A stretch of DNA of 8,830 bases. Origin: UBA4744 sp035282865 (GTDB taxonomy: Bacteria; Actinomycetota; Acidimicrobiia; Spongiisociales; UBA4744). Where the stretch lies: contig DATEVB010000235.1 in assembly GCA_035282865.1 (NCBI GenBank), positions 1-8,830 on the forward strand. Direction: 5' to 3'. Positions 1-5,990 of this stretch are shown piece by piece. A program made the translations under genes and the position numbers. How positions within the stretch are numbered: the first letter of the stretch is position 1; each line of letters starts with the position of its first letter. The notes below the pieces were generated by a model that ran no database searches, was not told where the DNA came from, and saw only the letters and a program-made list of their open reading frames with translations.

Positions 1-590
1 CCCGTGCCGCTCCGCGCTGCCAGGGTTCTTTGGACCGGCAGTTGAGCGATTGGGTCGTTGCTCGATCGCACCGCAATCGGGAACTCGCCTGAAGGTGCGC
101 CGTGTGGGGTCCCGGTGCGGGTCGATCCCGACCAAGTCGACGTCGTCAGTGCCGCCTCGGACTGAGTCGAGGTGTCCTCCGGTGGCAAGAAACGACACCG
201 TCTCAACCCCCGGGGAAACCGGACGCTCAACCATGCCATACATCTGATCGCCATCGTCCGGCTCCGCTACCCGCATACCGAGGGCCGGATCTTCTACGAG
301 CGGAAACTCGTAGAGGAGAAGACGAACAAGGAGGCGATCAGAGCGTTGAAACGGCGGCTCTCTGACGTCGTCTACCGACAGCTCATCGCAGACCACAACG
401 GATAGGGCTGGGGGGCAAACAGGAACGTCTCTGACGCTTGCGTGGCCGGCATTCCATCCTGATCACCGGCTCTTCAGCGCAGCCACCCCGAGCCGTTCCT
501 AACCCTACGCGACCACTCGGTTCACCCGAGATGCTCAATCACACCCAAAGACACCCTTGACAAACAAACAGGCCTCGCTCTGGGGCGCTT
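1..590 (+). mobile_element. decayed IS110-family element remnant (3' portion)
   Basis: The transposase C-terminus at 172-405 is followed by about 150 bp without a gene and then TTGACA at 557-562. IS110-group elements commonly have TTGACA just inside the right end, where it serves as the -35 half of a promoter completed when the element circularises (family knowledge). The right boundary is therefore placed near 565-590 by inference. IS110 elements usually lack terminal inverted repeats, so the ends cannot be read exactly. The left end and most of the transposase are absent or unrecognisable. Bases 1-171 contain no gene I can support and may be scrambled element sequence. Confidence 0.5.
172..405 (+). 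pseudogene. IS110-family transposase, C-terminal fragment
   Basis: About 77 residues match the end of IS110/IS116/IS902-type transposases. An S-S-G is followed by a basic H-R-L stretch, then G-N-R-x-L-N-H-A-I-H, Y-E-R-K, a K-T-x-K-E-A-I-R-A-L-K-R-R segment and a closing S-D-x-x-Y-R-Q-L, all typical of the C-terminal Tnp domain of this family (established knowledge). Full-length members have roughly 300-450 residues, so most of the protein, including the RuvC-like N-terminal domain, is missing. Reading upstream in frame, a GAG codon precedes the GTG at 172 and then a TGA stands at 163-165. I could not recover the preceding transposase segment in another frame of bases 1-171, so the 5' side is truncated or scrambled. 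The GTG is unlikely to be a real start. In the intact element this protein would act with a bridge RNA to move DNA; this copy should be inactive. Confidence 0.8.
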
Positions 591-692
591 CATTACGACG
601 GTCTAGTTGACTTCGAGTGTCGTCGTGACCGGGACCTCGCTGGTGAACAGCTCAAAACCGGTGAACAGGCGTTGGGTGTGTGGACGAACTCG
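406..692. other. non-coding stretch, IS110 tail and spacer
   Basis: No credible gene is visible on either strand. The first part (to roughly 590) is most simply the non-coding right end of the IS110 remnant. The rest is spacer beyond the stop codon of the membrane protein gene. I saw no clear terminator hairpin with a T-run. Confidence 0.5.
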
Positions 693-1109
693 TCATACCC
701 TCTGAGCCTCGTCGACCAACGTTTTCTCTCTGCTTCCCATGCTGGCCGCTTTGGGCCACTTGTAGGCGAACCAGATGACCGAAGCCATGATGACAAAACT
801 TGCCCCCGTCATCAGGTTGAAGGTTGCGGAAGCGTATCCCACAATCCCGTCGGCAAGCATGATCAGCTGGGCAACCCCGAAGATTGCGCCGGCGATGATG
901 TTGGTCGAACGGTTGGGCCGACTGGTCAGAGTCAATGACAGAAATGCGAAAGCCATCGCGACCAGTAGGTAGGTCGCGAATTCATCGTTGCTAAGCAGAG
1001 ATACTTCGGTGGCACCCTCGCTCACTGCAAGCGTCCGGTAGGCAAAGAAGGCAACTATGTGCAATAGCCAGAGCGCCGAAATCCTGACCTTGTATGACAG
1101 TTCTTCCAT
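693..1109 (-). CDS. four-helix integral membrane protein, unknown function
   Basis: The predicted 138-residue protein has four hydrophobic segments at about residues 9-27, 42-62, 68-88 and 96-116, with a short charged start (E-E-L-S-Y-K) and a basic, polar C-terminal tail (K-W-P-K, then R-E-K). No catalytic motif or signal-peptide cleavage site is visible, so the function is unknown; a small inner-membrane protein is all that can be said. The ATG is well supported: GGAAGGAG (complement of 1116-1123) lies six bases upstream, the best ribosome binding site in the window. By eye the gene is less GC-rich than the acyltransferases downstream, and it lies between two gene remnants, so it may be an accessory or transferred gene. 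It has no same-strand partner nearby; the remnant at 1287-1616 on the same strand ends 177 bp upstream. Confidence 0.8.
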   Translation of the reverse strand: MEELSYKVRISALWLLHIVAFFAYRTLAVSEGATEVSLLSNDEFATYLLVAMAFAFLSLTLTSRPNRSTNIIAGAIFGVAQLIMLADGIVGYASATFNLMTGASFVIMASVIWFAYKWPKAASMGSREKTLVDEAQRV

Positions 1110-1286
1110 CTCGCTCTCCTTCCAACCTCGCTAGGCGGATCGGTATCCTGGCGGGCGACCCCTGTCACGTCGCCGCCACTCATTCGGGACGAACCGTTAG
1201 TTGTGCGACCGGCTCCTCCATTTCGGTCCCACTGCCTGTATTCGGTCACCTGGGCCTTTCGGATGCCAGAGGCGAAAGCCCCTACT
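1110..1286. other. intergenic stretch without a recognised gene
   Basis: This short region lies upstream of the membrane protein gene and downstream of the remnant at 1287-1616. Apart from the ribosome binding site at 1116-1123 I see no gene or repeat. It could hold the decayed rest of the remnant's coding sequence, but no reading frame gives recognisable protein. Confidence 0.4.
1116..1123 (-). promoter_or_regulatory. strong Shine-Dalgarno of the four-helix membrane protein
   Basis: On the minus strand the sequence reads GGAAGGAG, then six bases, then ATG. It fixes the start of the membrane protein gene and contrasts with the near absence of Shine-Dalgarno sequences before most other genes here. 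Confidence 0.8.
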
Positions 1287-1616
1287 TCATCGGCAGTGCA
1301 GACACCACGGCGGGAAGCGCATCTCTGAGAACCGCAGGCAGACCTTCCTGTATACGCCGGAAGGACCACTTCTACCCGCACTAGAAACGGCAATCGGCGC
1401 CAGGCCCCTGAGAAACTGATCTCCCAGACGCCCGATGAGATCGGCCGTGCCGGGGTCCTCCAGCACGGCTGCGTGGGCGGAGCGCACCTCCGGGTGGTGG
1501 GCCGGATGGTCGAGCAGATGGGTGAGGGCGATCCACCGGGCGGCCGGTTCGTCACTCTCCAACAGCCACGGCCGCGGATCGGATCCGAGTAGCTCGAGCC
1601 ACGGTTCGTTTTCCAC
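1287..1616 (-). pseudogene. N-terminal remnant of an actinobacterial protein often labelled 'NifH-like' (squalene cyclase-like)
   Basis: The first ~58 residues, with W-L-L-E-S-D-E-P-A-A-R-W-I-A-L, L-L-D-H-P and P-E-V-R-S-A-H-A-A-V-L-E-D-P, match from memory the beginning of a widespread actinobacterial family. Its members start 'WLLEpdpPavRylaL..LL.rPaddpeV..ar.avm..p' and are annotated, misleadingly, as nitrogen fixation protein NifH or as prenyltransferase/squalene oxidase-repeat proteins. Those proteins run to about 300 residues. Here the resemblance stops after roughly residue 65, the remaining ~45 residues look like random translation, and the frame ends at 109 residues. The only available start is a GTG at 1616, with a TAG 12 bases upstream and no clear ribosome binding site. 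I read it as a truncated or frameshifted remnant. A genuine short protein is possible but less likely. The family assignment is from memory and unverified. Confidence 0.5.
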
Positions 1617-1787
1617 CGACGGCGGAAGCTACACCCCGGATCGTCGAGGCAACTCCGGGAGGCAAACCGCAGCCGGCCGCCGGCCGCCACCGTATTCCGT
1701 GCGGTAGCCACACAATCTCCGGGAACTCCCCCATACAGTCACGCACGATTCGGTGCGATATTGAGAAAGGAAACACAGGCAGGATCC
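1617..1787. other. intergenic region upstream of the acyltransferase pair
   Basis: No gene is supported. A GC-rich run of GGCC-containing repeats sits around 1670-1690. The AT-richer patch at about 1757-1775 could include a -10 element for the acyltransferase operon (GATATT at 1756-1761), but no matching -35 is evident, so I do not call a promoter. Confidence 0.35.
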
Positions 1788-3116
1788 ATGGCCGCTCCAA
1801 CACCCGTCCGCGATCTGTTGGGATCGGCCCGCGCCGCTGCCGAACGGACCCCGGCCGACCGTAACCGGTACGTCGATTTCCTCAGGGCGGTTTCGATCCT
1901 GGCCGTCGTGCTCGGGCACTGGCTGGTGATCACTCCATGGGTGTCGGCCGACGGAGTCTTCCACGGCGATCACCTGCTCACCCGATCTGAACCGGCTCGC
2001 TGGCTGACCTGGCTGTTCCAGGTGATGCCCGTCTTCTTTGCGGTCGGCGGATATGCCAACGCCGCCTCGTGGGACGGGGCAGTTGAGCGAGGAACCCCGT
2101 ACGGCGAGTGGCTGGCGGGCCGCCTTCGACGCCTGGTGTTACCGGCCCTCCCCCTCCTCGCTCTGTGGGCCGGGATCGCCGTCGCTACCTGGTCCGGGAT
2201 GATGGGCCCGATGCTGGTGGAGGTCGGATCGCTGGGCGCCCTATCCCCGCTGTGGTTCCTGGCCGTCTACGTGGCGGTCGTCGCCCTGGTGCCGTTGACC
2301 CGCAAGGCATGGCTGCGGTTTGGCGTCTGGTCGTTCTGGGCCCCGGTCCTGGCGACCATCCTCGTCGACGCCGTCGCCTTCGGTTTCGGAGTGACCTGGC
2401 TCCGCTGGATCAATTACGCGTTTGTGTGGCCGGCGGTCCACCAGATCGGCTACCTGTGGCGAGACGGCCGGCTGGGAGGCGTCCGATCATCGGCTCCGTA
2501 TGCAATCGGAGGTGTCATCGCCGCCCTCGTGGCCGTGCTCGCCCTGGATTACCCGGTGGCCATGATCGGCGTCCCGGACGCCGGAGTGTCCAACAGTGCG
2601 CCTCCGACGGTTGCCCTGCTCGCATTGGGAATCGGACAGGTCGGCATCTTGCTGGCTGCCGAGCGCCCGATGCGGCGCTGGTTGGCGAGGGTGGGACCGT
2701 GGACGGCCACGGTGCTGGTCAACGGGATGATCATGACCCTGTTCGTGTGGCACTACACCGTGATGGTGGTCCCGGTCATAGCCAGCGCCGCCTGGTTGGA
2801 CGGAACCGGCCTGCGGCTCGAGCCGGACACCGGCTTGTGGTGGGCGACCCGACCCTTGTGGATCGCCGCCCTGGCACTGATCCTGGCCCTGTTCGCTCCT
2901 CTGGTCGGCCGGTTCGAGCGACCGGGTCGACGCGACCCCGCCTCCGCCGGGAAGGTACGACCGATGGCCGGGACGGTGCTGGCCTGTGCCGGCTTCGCGG
3001 TACCCGCTTTGGTGGGAGTCTCGGTGACACCCGACCTCTCGTGGGTGGCGCTGGCGCTCCCCGCGGTTGGCATGGTGGTGGCCGGTGCAATGGGCACTTC
3101 CCGGGGCACGACATGA
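1788..3116 (+). CDS. AT3-family integral membrane acyltransferase (first of tandem pair)
   Basis: This 442-residue, strongly hydrophobic protein has about ten likely transmembrane segments. Near the N-terminus, after Y-V-D-F-L, lies R33-x10-H44, the R/x10/H signature of the acyltransferase-3 (OafA/NRF-6-type, PF01757) family, where the His is required for acyl transfer. M-P-V-F-F-A-V-G-G-Y-A-N-A at 80-92 and R-L-R-R-L-V-L-P at 112-119 are further family blocks. Such enzymes acylate sugars or lipids at the cytoplasmic membrane; the substrate cannot be read from the sequence. I chose ATG 1788 over the in-frame TTG at 1761: it has AGGA just upstream, and the nine extra codons look non-native. 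Its stop TGA overlaps the ATG of the next gene (ATGA), so the two are probably translated together. The C-terminus (about 393-435) adds two more hydrophobic segments. Confidence 0.9.
   Translation: MAAPTPVRDLLGSARAAAERTPADRNRYVDFLRAVSILAVVLGHWLVITPWVSADGVFHGDHLLTRSEPARWLTWLFQVMPVFFAVGGYANAASWDGAVERGTPYGEWLAGRLRRLVLPALPLLALWAGIAVATWSGMMGPMLVEVGSLGALSPLWFLAVYVAVVALVPLTRKAWLRFGVWSFWAPVLATILVDAVAFGFGVTWLRWINYAFVWPAVHQIGYLWRDGRLGGVRSSAPYAIGGVIAALVAVLALDYPVAMIGVPDAGVSNSAPPTVALLALGIGQVGILLAAERPMRRWLARVGPWTATVLVNGMIMTLFVWHYTVMVVPVIASAAWLDGTGLRLEPDTGLWWATRPLWIAALALILALFAPLVGRFERPGRRDPASAGKVRPMAGTVLACAGFAVPALVGVSVTPDLSWVALALPAVGMVVAGAMGTSRGTT
1863..1922 (+). repeat. direct repeat copy A (acyltransferase R-x10-H block)
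   Basis: These 60 bases match 3167-3226 with three differences by eye, all at C/T positions. They encode the conserved N-R-Y-V-D-F-L-R-A-V-S-I-L-A-V-V block ending in G-H-W. The identity reflects duplication of the acyltransferase gene, not a mobile repeat. Confidence 0.85.
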
Positions 3117-4486
3117 GCAGCTGGAGCAGAGCCGCTGAGCTGGCCGCGCATACTCCCACGTCGCGGAACCGGTACGTCGACTTCCTCAGGGCGGTCTCGA
3201 TCCTGGCCGTCGTGTTCGGGCACTGGTTGATGGCAGCACCGCAGATGGTCGGCGGCGAGCTGCAAGTGCAGCATCTGCTGGTGGTAGCCCCCTGGACCCA
3301 GGTGGCCACCTGGGTGCTGCAGGTGATGCCGGTCTTCTTCGTGGTGGGCGGCTACGCCAATGCAGCCTCCTGGGAATCGGCCTCTCGAGCGGGCACCGGC
3401 TATCCGGACTGGCTGCGGTCGCGGATGGGCCGGTTGGTGATCCCGGTCCTGCCCCTGGTGGCCTTCTGGGGGGTGCTGGCGGTAGCGGCCGGACGGGTGG
3501 GAGTCGACCCCTATCTGATCCGGGTCGGGTCCGTCAACGCCCTCGTTGCTCTGTGGTTCCTGGCCGTGTATGTGCTCGCCGTAGCGCTGGTGCCCGTCAC
3601 CCGGGCCGCCTGGCGGCGGTTCGGAATCTGGTCATTCTGGGCCCTGGTGGCGGTAGCGGCCTTTGTGGATTGGGCAGCTCTGAGCGGATGGCTGCCGGAC
3701 GCCGGGTGGGCCAATTACCTCTTCATCTGGGTGGCCGTCCATCAGTTGGGCTACCTGTGGCGGGACGGTGGCCTGGCGGGGACCAGGCGGGCGTTGAGCT
3801 GGGCGGCGCTGGGAGCCGTCGCCATTGCGCTGCTGGTGAACCTCGGTCCATACCCCTCTTCGATGGTCGACGTGCCGGGTTCCGAAGCATCCAACTCGGC
3901 GCCACCGACCCTGGTATTGCTGGCTCTGGGCATTCTGCAAACCGGGCTGCTGGCCACCTTCGAACCGGCGGTCAACCGATGGCTGCAGCGGCGCCGCCTG
4001 TGGACGGCGACGGTGCTCGTCAACGGGATGATCATGACGGTCTTCGTGTGGCATTTGACGGCCATGATCCTGGTGCTGGGCTTAGCCTTGCTGGCGGGCG
4101 GGATCGGGCTCTCGATCGAGCCGGCGGGAGCCATCTGGTGGTTGACCCGCCCGCTCTGGATGGGCGTCTACGCCGTGGCCCTGGCGGCGGCAGCCGTTCC
4201 CTTCGCCCGTTTCGAGAAATCGAGGTTCACGCCCGGTGCCCGTCCGGTTCCCACCTGGCGGGCGGTGGCGGGAACGGTGAGCGTCTGTGCCGGGTTGGGC
4301 ATGCTCGCCTACGGCGGCATCTGGAGCGAAGCGTGGCCCGGCGTCAACCTGCCGGCCGCAGGATTGCCATTCGGCGGAGCGGCCTTGATCGGGGTGCTGC
4401 GCCGCCCGGATCGGGTACCTGTCAGCCGATCCGCCGGGCACCCTCCAACCAGCGGCGACGGAGGCGACGGCGCTCGCGCGTCGTAG
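3113..4486 (+). CDS. AT3-family integral membrane acyltransferase (second of tandem pair)
   Basis: This 457-residue paralogue of the preceding protein can be aligned to it almost end to end: R26-x10-H37, M-P-V-F-F-V-V-G-G-Y-A-N-A-A-S-W at 72-87, L-W-F-L-A-V-Y at 147-153, G-Y-L-W-R-D-G at 213-219, N-S-A-P-P-T at 261-266, W-T-A-T-V-L-V-N-G-M-I-M-T at 297-309 and T-R-P-L-W at 345-349. A longer upstream open frame exists, but its translation is the shadow of the first gene. Homology and the ATGA overlap place the start at 3113, where no strong ribosome site is seen, which fits translational coupling. The role is the same as for the first copy, acyl transfer at the membrane with unknown substrate. 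The last ~25 residues are polar, G/S/D/R-rich and have no counterpart in the first copy; the bases coding for most of them are also the 3' end of the convergent whiB-family gene. Confidence 0.9.
   Translation: MSSWSRAAELAAHTPTSRNRYVDFLRAVSILAVVFGHWLMAAPQMVGGELQVQHLLVVAPWTQVATWVLQVMPVFFVVGGYANAASWESASRAGTGYPDWLRSRMGRLVIPVLPLVAFWGVLAVAAGRVGVDPYLIRVGSVNALVALWFLAVYVLAVALVPVTRAAWRRFGIWSFWALVAVAAFVDWAALSGWLPDAGWANYLFIWVAVHQLGYLWRDGGLAGTRRALSWAALGAVAIALLVNLGPYPSSMVDVPGSEASNSAPPTLVLLALGILQTGLLATFEPAVNRWLQRRRLWTATVLVNGMIMTVFVWHLTAMILVLGLALLAGGIGLSIEPAGAIWWLTRPLWMGVYAVALAAAAVPFARFEKSRFTPGARPVPTWRAVAGTVSVCAGLGMLAYGGIWSEAWPGVNLPAAGLPFGGAALIGVLRRPDRVPVSRSAGHPPTSGDGGDGARAS
3167..3226 (+). repeat. direct repeat copy B (acyltransferase R-x10-H block)
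   Basis: Second copy of the 60-base block at 1863-1922, in the second acyltransferase gene. Two of the three differences are silent and one changes Leu to Phe. A similar high-identity block pairs 2700-2752 with 4001-4053. Confidence 0.85.
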
Positions 4487-4706
4487 CACCGCCCCAGATG
4501 CCAACGGTTTGCCGGCTCTCAATCGCATAGGCCAGGCAGGCTTCCTGCACCGGACACATCGCGCACACTTGGCGGGCGGCGGAGAGCTGGACCTGGTCGT
4601 CCTCGGCGGAAGGAAAGAAGAGGCTTGTCTCGAGGCCGGCGCAGGCGGCTGCTTCTCGCCACCCGGTGCGGTGATCCCTCAGGTCTGCGTGTTTGGGGAT
4701 GCTCAT
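4422..4706 (-). CDS. WhiB-family iron-sulfur transcriptional regulator
   Basis: The 94-residue protein has the four invariant cysteines C22, C48, C51 and C57 (C-x25-C-x2-C-x5-C), which hold a [4Fe-4S] cluster in this Actinobacteria-specific family. The G-I-W-G-G turn follows at 69-73, then a very basic tail (R-E-R-R-R-L-R-R-R-W, 77-86) that would contact DNA. L-F-F-P at 29-32 is also typical. WhiB proteins usually act with the primary sigma factor and sense redox state, NO or cell-cycle cues. I cannot assign this one to a numbered subgroup; it lacks the R-G-R-P AT-hook of WhiB7. The ATG at 4706 lies 20 bases downstream of a perfect GAAC-N4-GTTC palindrome, which suggests LexA control. Its ribosome site is weak. 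The 3' end overlaps the convergent acyltransferase gene by 65 bp. The phosphodiesterase gene diverges 143 bp away. Confidence 0.93.
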   Translation of the reverse strand: MSIPKHADLRDHRTGWREAAACAGLETSLFFPSAEDDQVQLSAARQVCAMCPVQEACLAYAIESRQTVGIWGGATTRERRRLRRRWLEGARRIG

Positions 4707-4726
4707 CGGTATCTCGTCATCAAAAC

Positions 4727-4738
4727 GAACATTTGTTC
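4727..4738 (-). promoter_or_regulatory. LexA-type SOS box upstream of the whiB-family gene
   Basis: GAACATTTGTTC is a perfect match to the GAAC-N4-GTTC core of the actinobacterial/Gram-positive LexA operator. The flanking bases (C before, T after) partly match the TCGAAC...GTTCGA consensus of mycobacteria. It lies 20 bp upstream of the whiB ATG. On the whiB strand it overlaps a possible extended -10 (TGG-TAGAAC, complement of 4735-4743), so bound LexA would block transcription. Binding by LexA is inferred, and no lexA gene is in the window. A chance 8-base core match is possible, but the placement favours a real site. Confidence 0.6.
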
Positions 4739-4743
4739 TACCA
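4735..4743 (-). promoter_or_regulatory. possible extended -10 of the whiB-family gene
   Basis: On the minus strand TGG-TAGAAC resembles the TGn-TAnnnT extended -10 except for its last base. A start site about seven bases downstream would fall inside the GAAC-N4-GTTC box and give a leader of about 20 nt before the ATG at 4706. No convincing -35 hexamer is seen. Confidence 0.35.
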
Positions 4744-4834
4744 GATCACGGTAACACAGCCCCTCTCAGCGGGGAAGTCGACAACCCGACCGTCCCCTGT
4801 TGATCAATCCGGGTCGTAGGTCTCTTCCCCCGCC

Positions 4835-4843
4835 TGATAGCTT
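4835..4843 (+). promoter_or_regulatory. extended -10, leaderless promoter of the phosphodiesterase gene
   Basis: TGA-TAGCTT matches the extended -10 form TGn-TAnnnT. Exactly six bases separate it from the ATG at 4850, so transcription should begin at the A of the start codon. There is no Shine-Dalgarno sequence, which agrees with a leaderless mRNA. Confidence 0.5.
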
Positions 4844-4849
4844 CTCCCC

Positions 4850-5932
4850 ATGCGTCCACCCGACTACCAGGGCGGCGGATTGGTCAATCTGATCGCCGAG
4901 CTGGAATACCGGTTGACCGGAAGCGCGGCCGCTCCCCGCCTGCGAGCCGACCTGGCCGCCCGGATCCCGCCGGCGGCCGGCTACGTCTTCGTACTGATCG
5001 ACGAACTCGGCGACCACCAGCTCGGCCATCCGGCCGCCGCTCCGCTCGCCCGGCACCGGGTCGGAGCAATCGACGCTTCGTTCTCGACCCAGACGACGGT
5101 GAACACCTCCACCCTGGCGACCGGGCTCCCACCCGCCCAGCACGGACTGATCGCCTATCTCCTCCGCCTGGGCGACCGGGTGGCCAACACGATCTTCTGG
5201 TTCGACCCGGTCGGCGACCCGGTCGAGGTCGACTACCGGCAGTTCCTGCCTGCTCCCAATCTGGCGGAACGGATGTCGGCCGCCGGAGTCGAGTCGATCG
5301 TCGTTGAGCCGTCGGCGTTTATCAACAGCCCCCTCGAACAAGTCCTCTACCGGGGGGCGACCGTCGTGCCCGCCCCGGACGATGCGGCCTCGGTCCGGAT
5401 TGCCCTGGAACGGGCTGCCGAACCCGGCAAGCTGGTGGTCGTCTACGTTCCAAACGTCGATGCGGCCGCCCACGCCGCCGGGCAGGAGTCTCGTCTCTAC
5501 CGCCAGGCCCTCCAGGACGCGGCCGGAATCTGGAAGGCTCTCGCCACCGGTCTGCCGCCGCACGCGGTAGCCGTCGGCACCGCCGATCATGGTCACGTCG
5601 ACGTAACACCCGACCACCACCTCCGTCTACCCGCACCGCCGGACGTGACGTTCTACGGTGACGCCAGGGTGGTCTACGTGTCGGGGGCGGTGGACGAGGC
5701 GGCGGCCCTATCGGTCCGACTCCCCGTCACCTGGGTGTCACGATCCGATATGGACGGCTGGTGGGGCCCGCCCCCCTATCACCCGGAATTCGAGCGCCGC
5801 CGCCCGGACGGGGCCCTGGTGGCCGACGACGGTTTCGCCCTGCTCTACCCGGGCAACGAAGGGATCATGGTCGGTCAGCACGGAGGTCTCACCGAAGCCG
5901 AGCTACGCATCCCGATCCTGGTCGCCGAATAA
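4850..5932 (+). CDS. alkaline phosphatase superfamily protein, nucleotide pyrophosphatase/phosphodiesterase-like
   Basis: The 360-residue protein carries the metal and nucleophile motifs of the type I phosphodiesterase/nucleotide pyrophosphatase family (PF01663) in order: D51 in V-L-I-D-E-L-G; the probable nucleophile T82 in S-T-Q-T-T-V-N-T-S-T-L-A-T-G (79-92), followed by P-P-A-Q-H-G; D204 and H208 in P-N-V-D-A-A-A-H; D246-H247 in G-T-A-D-H-G; and H344 in G-Q-H-G-G-L-T. All expected two-metal ligands are thus present, so the enzyme should be active on a phosphodiester, pyrophosphate or phosphonate bond. The exact substrate is unknown. No signal peptide or membrane anchor is seen, so it is predicted cytoplasmic. 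The ATG at 4850 has no Shine-Dalgarno but sits six bases behind an extended -10. The length is normal for single-domain bacterial members. Its 3' end abuts a long palindrome shared with the convergent gene. Confidence 0.88.
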   Translation: MRPPDYQGGGLVNLIAELEYRLTGSAAAPRLRADLAARIPPAAGYVFVLIDELGDHQLGHPAAAPLARHRVGAIDASFSTQTTVNTSTLATGLPPAQHGLIAYLLRLGDRVANTIFWFDPVGDPVEVDYRQFLPAPNLAERMSAAGVESIVVEPSAFINSPLEQVLYRGATVVPAPDDAASVRIALERAAEPGKLVVVYVPNVDAAAHAAGQESRLYRQALQDAAGIWKALATGLPPHAVAVGTADHGHVDVTPDHHLRLPAPPDVTFYGDARVVYVSGAVDEAAALSVRLPVTWVSRSDMDGWWGPPPYHPEFERRRPDGALVADDGFALLYPGNEGIMVGQHGGLTEAELRIPILVAE

Positions 5933-5934
5933 AT

Positions 5935-5989
5935 CCGGTTTTTGCGCCTAACTTGCGCAACATAGCGGCAAGTTAGGCGCCAAAACCGG
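5935..5989. repeat. long imperfect palindrome between convergent genes (hairpin, possible terminator)
   Basis: The left arm CCGGTTTT (5935-5942) pairs with AAAACCGG (5982-5989), and GCGCCTAACTTGC (5944-5956) pairs perfectly with GCAAGTTAGGCGC (5968-5980), leaving one mismatch (5943/5981) and an 11-base loop (5957-5967). The structure starts two bases after the phosphodiesterase stop codon and ends one base before the stop of the opposite gene, so it fills the gap. It could terminate transcription both ways. However, the T-run precedes and the A-run follows the inner stem on the + strand, the reverse of a canonical bidirectional intrinsic terminator. A dispersed palindromic repeat is an alternative. 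Confidence 0.75.
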
Positions 5990-5990
5990 G

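Noticed and set aside
102..365. 87-codon open frame overlapping the transposase fragment in another frame
   Set aside because: No recognisable protein signature. The IS110 residues lie in the frame of 172-405.
2108..3112. Long open frame upstream of and continuous with the second acyltransferase, suggesting a 792-residue fusion protein
   Set aside because: The translation of 2108-3112 in this frame is Pro/Arg/Gly-rich, low-complexity and antipodal to the well-conserved first acyltransferase in another frame. It is a GC-rich shadow.
3553..4530. Long plus-strand open frame of 325 codons inside the second acyltransferase
   Set aside because: It is a third-frame shadow with no recognisable motif, whereas the overlapping frame encodes clear AT3-family blocks.
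4757..4771. Small hairpin (CCCC-tctcag-CGGGG-like) in the spacer between the whiB and phosphodiesterase genes
   Set aside because: The stem is only four to five base pairs, lies between divergent starts where no terminator is needed, and is expected by chance in GC-rich DNA.
4766..5620. 284-codon minus-strand open frame opposite the phosphodiesterase gene
   Set aside because: Composition is typical of an antisense shadow (G/R/D-rich, no motif), while the plus strand has all metal-binding motifs of a known family.
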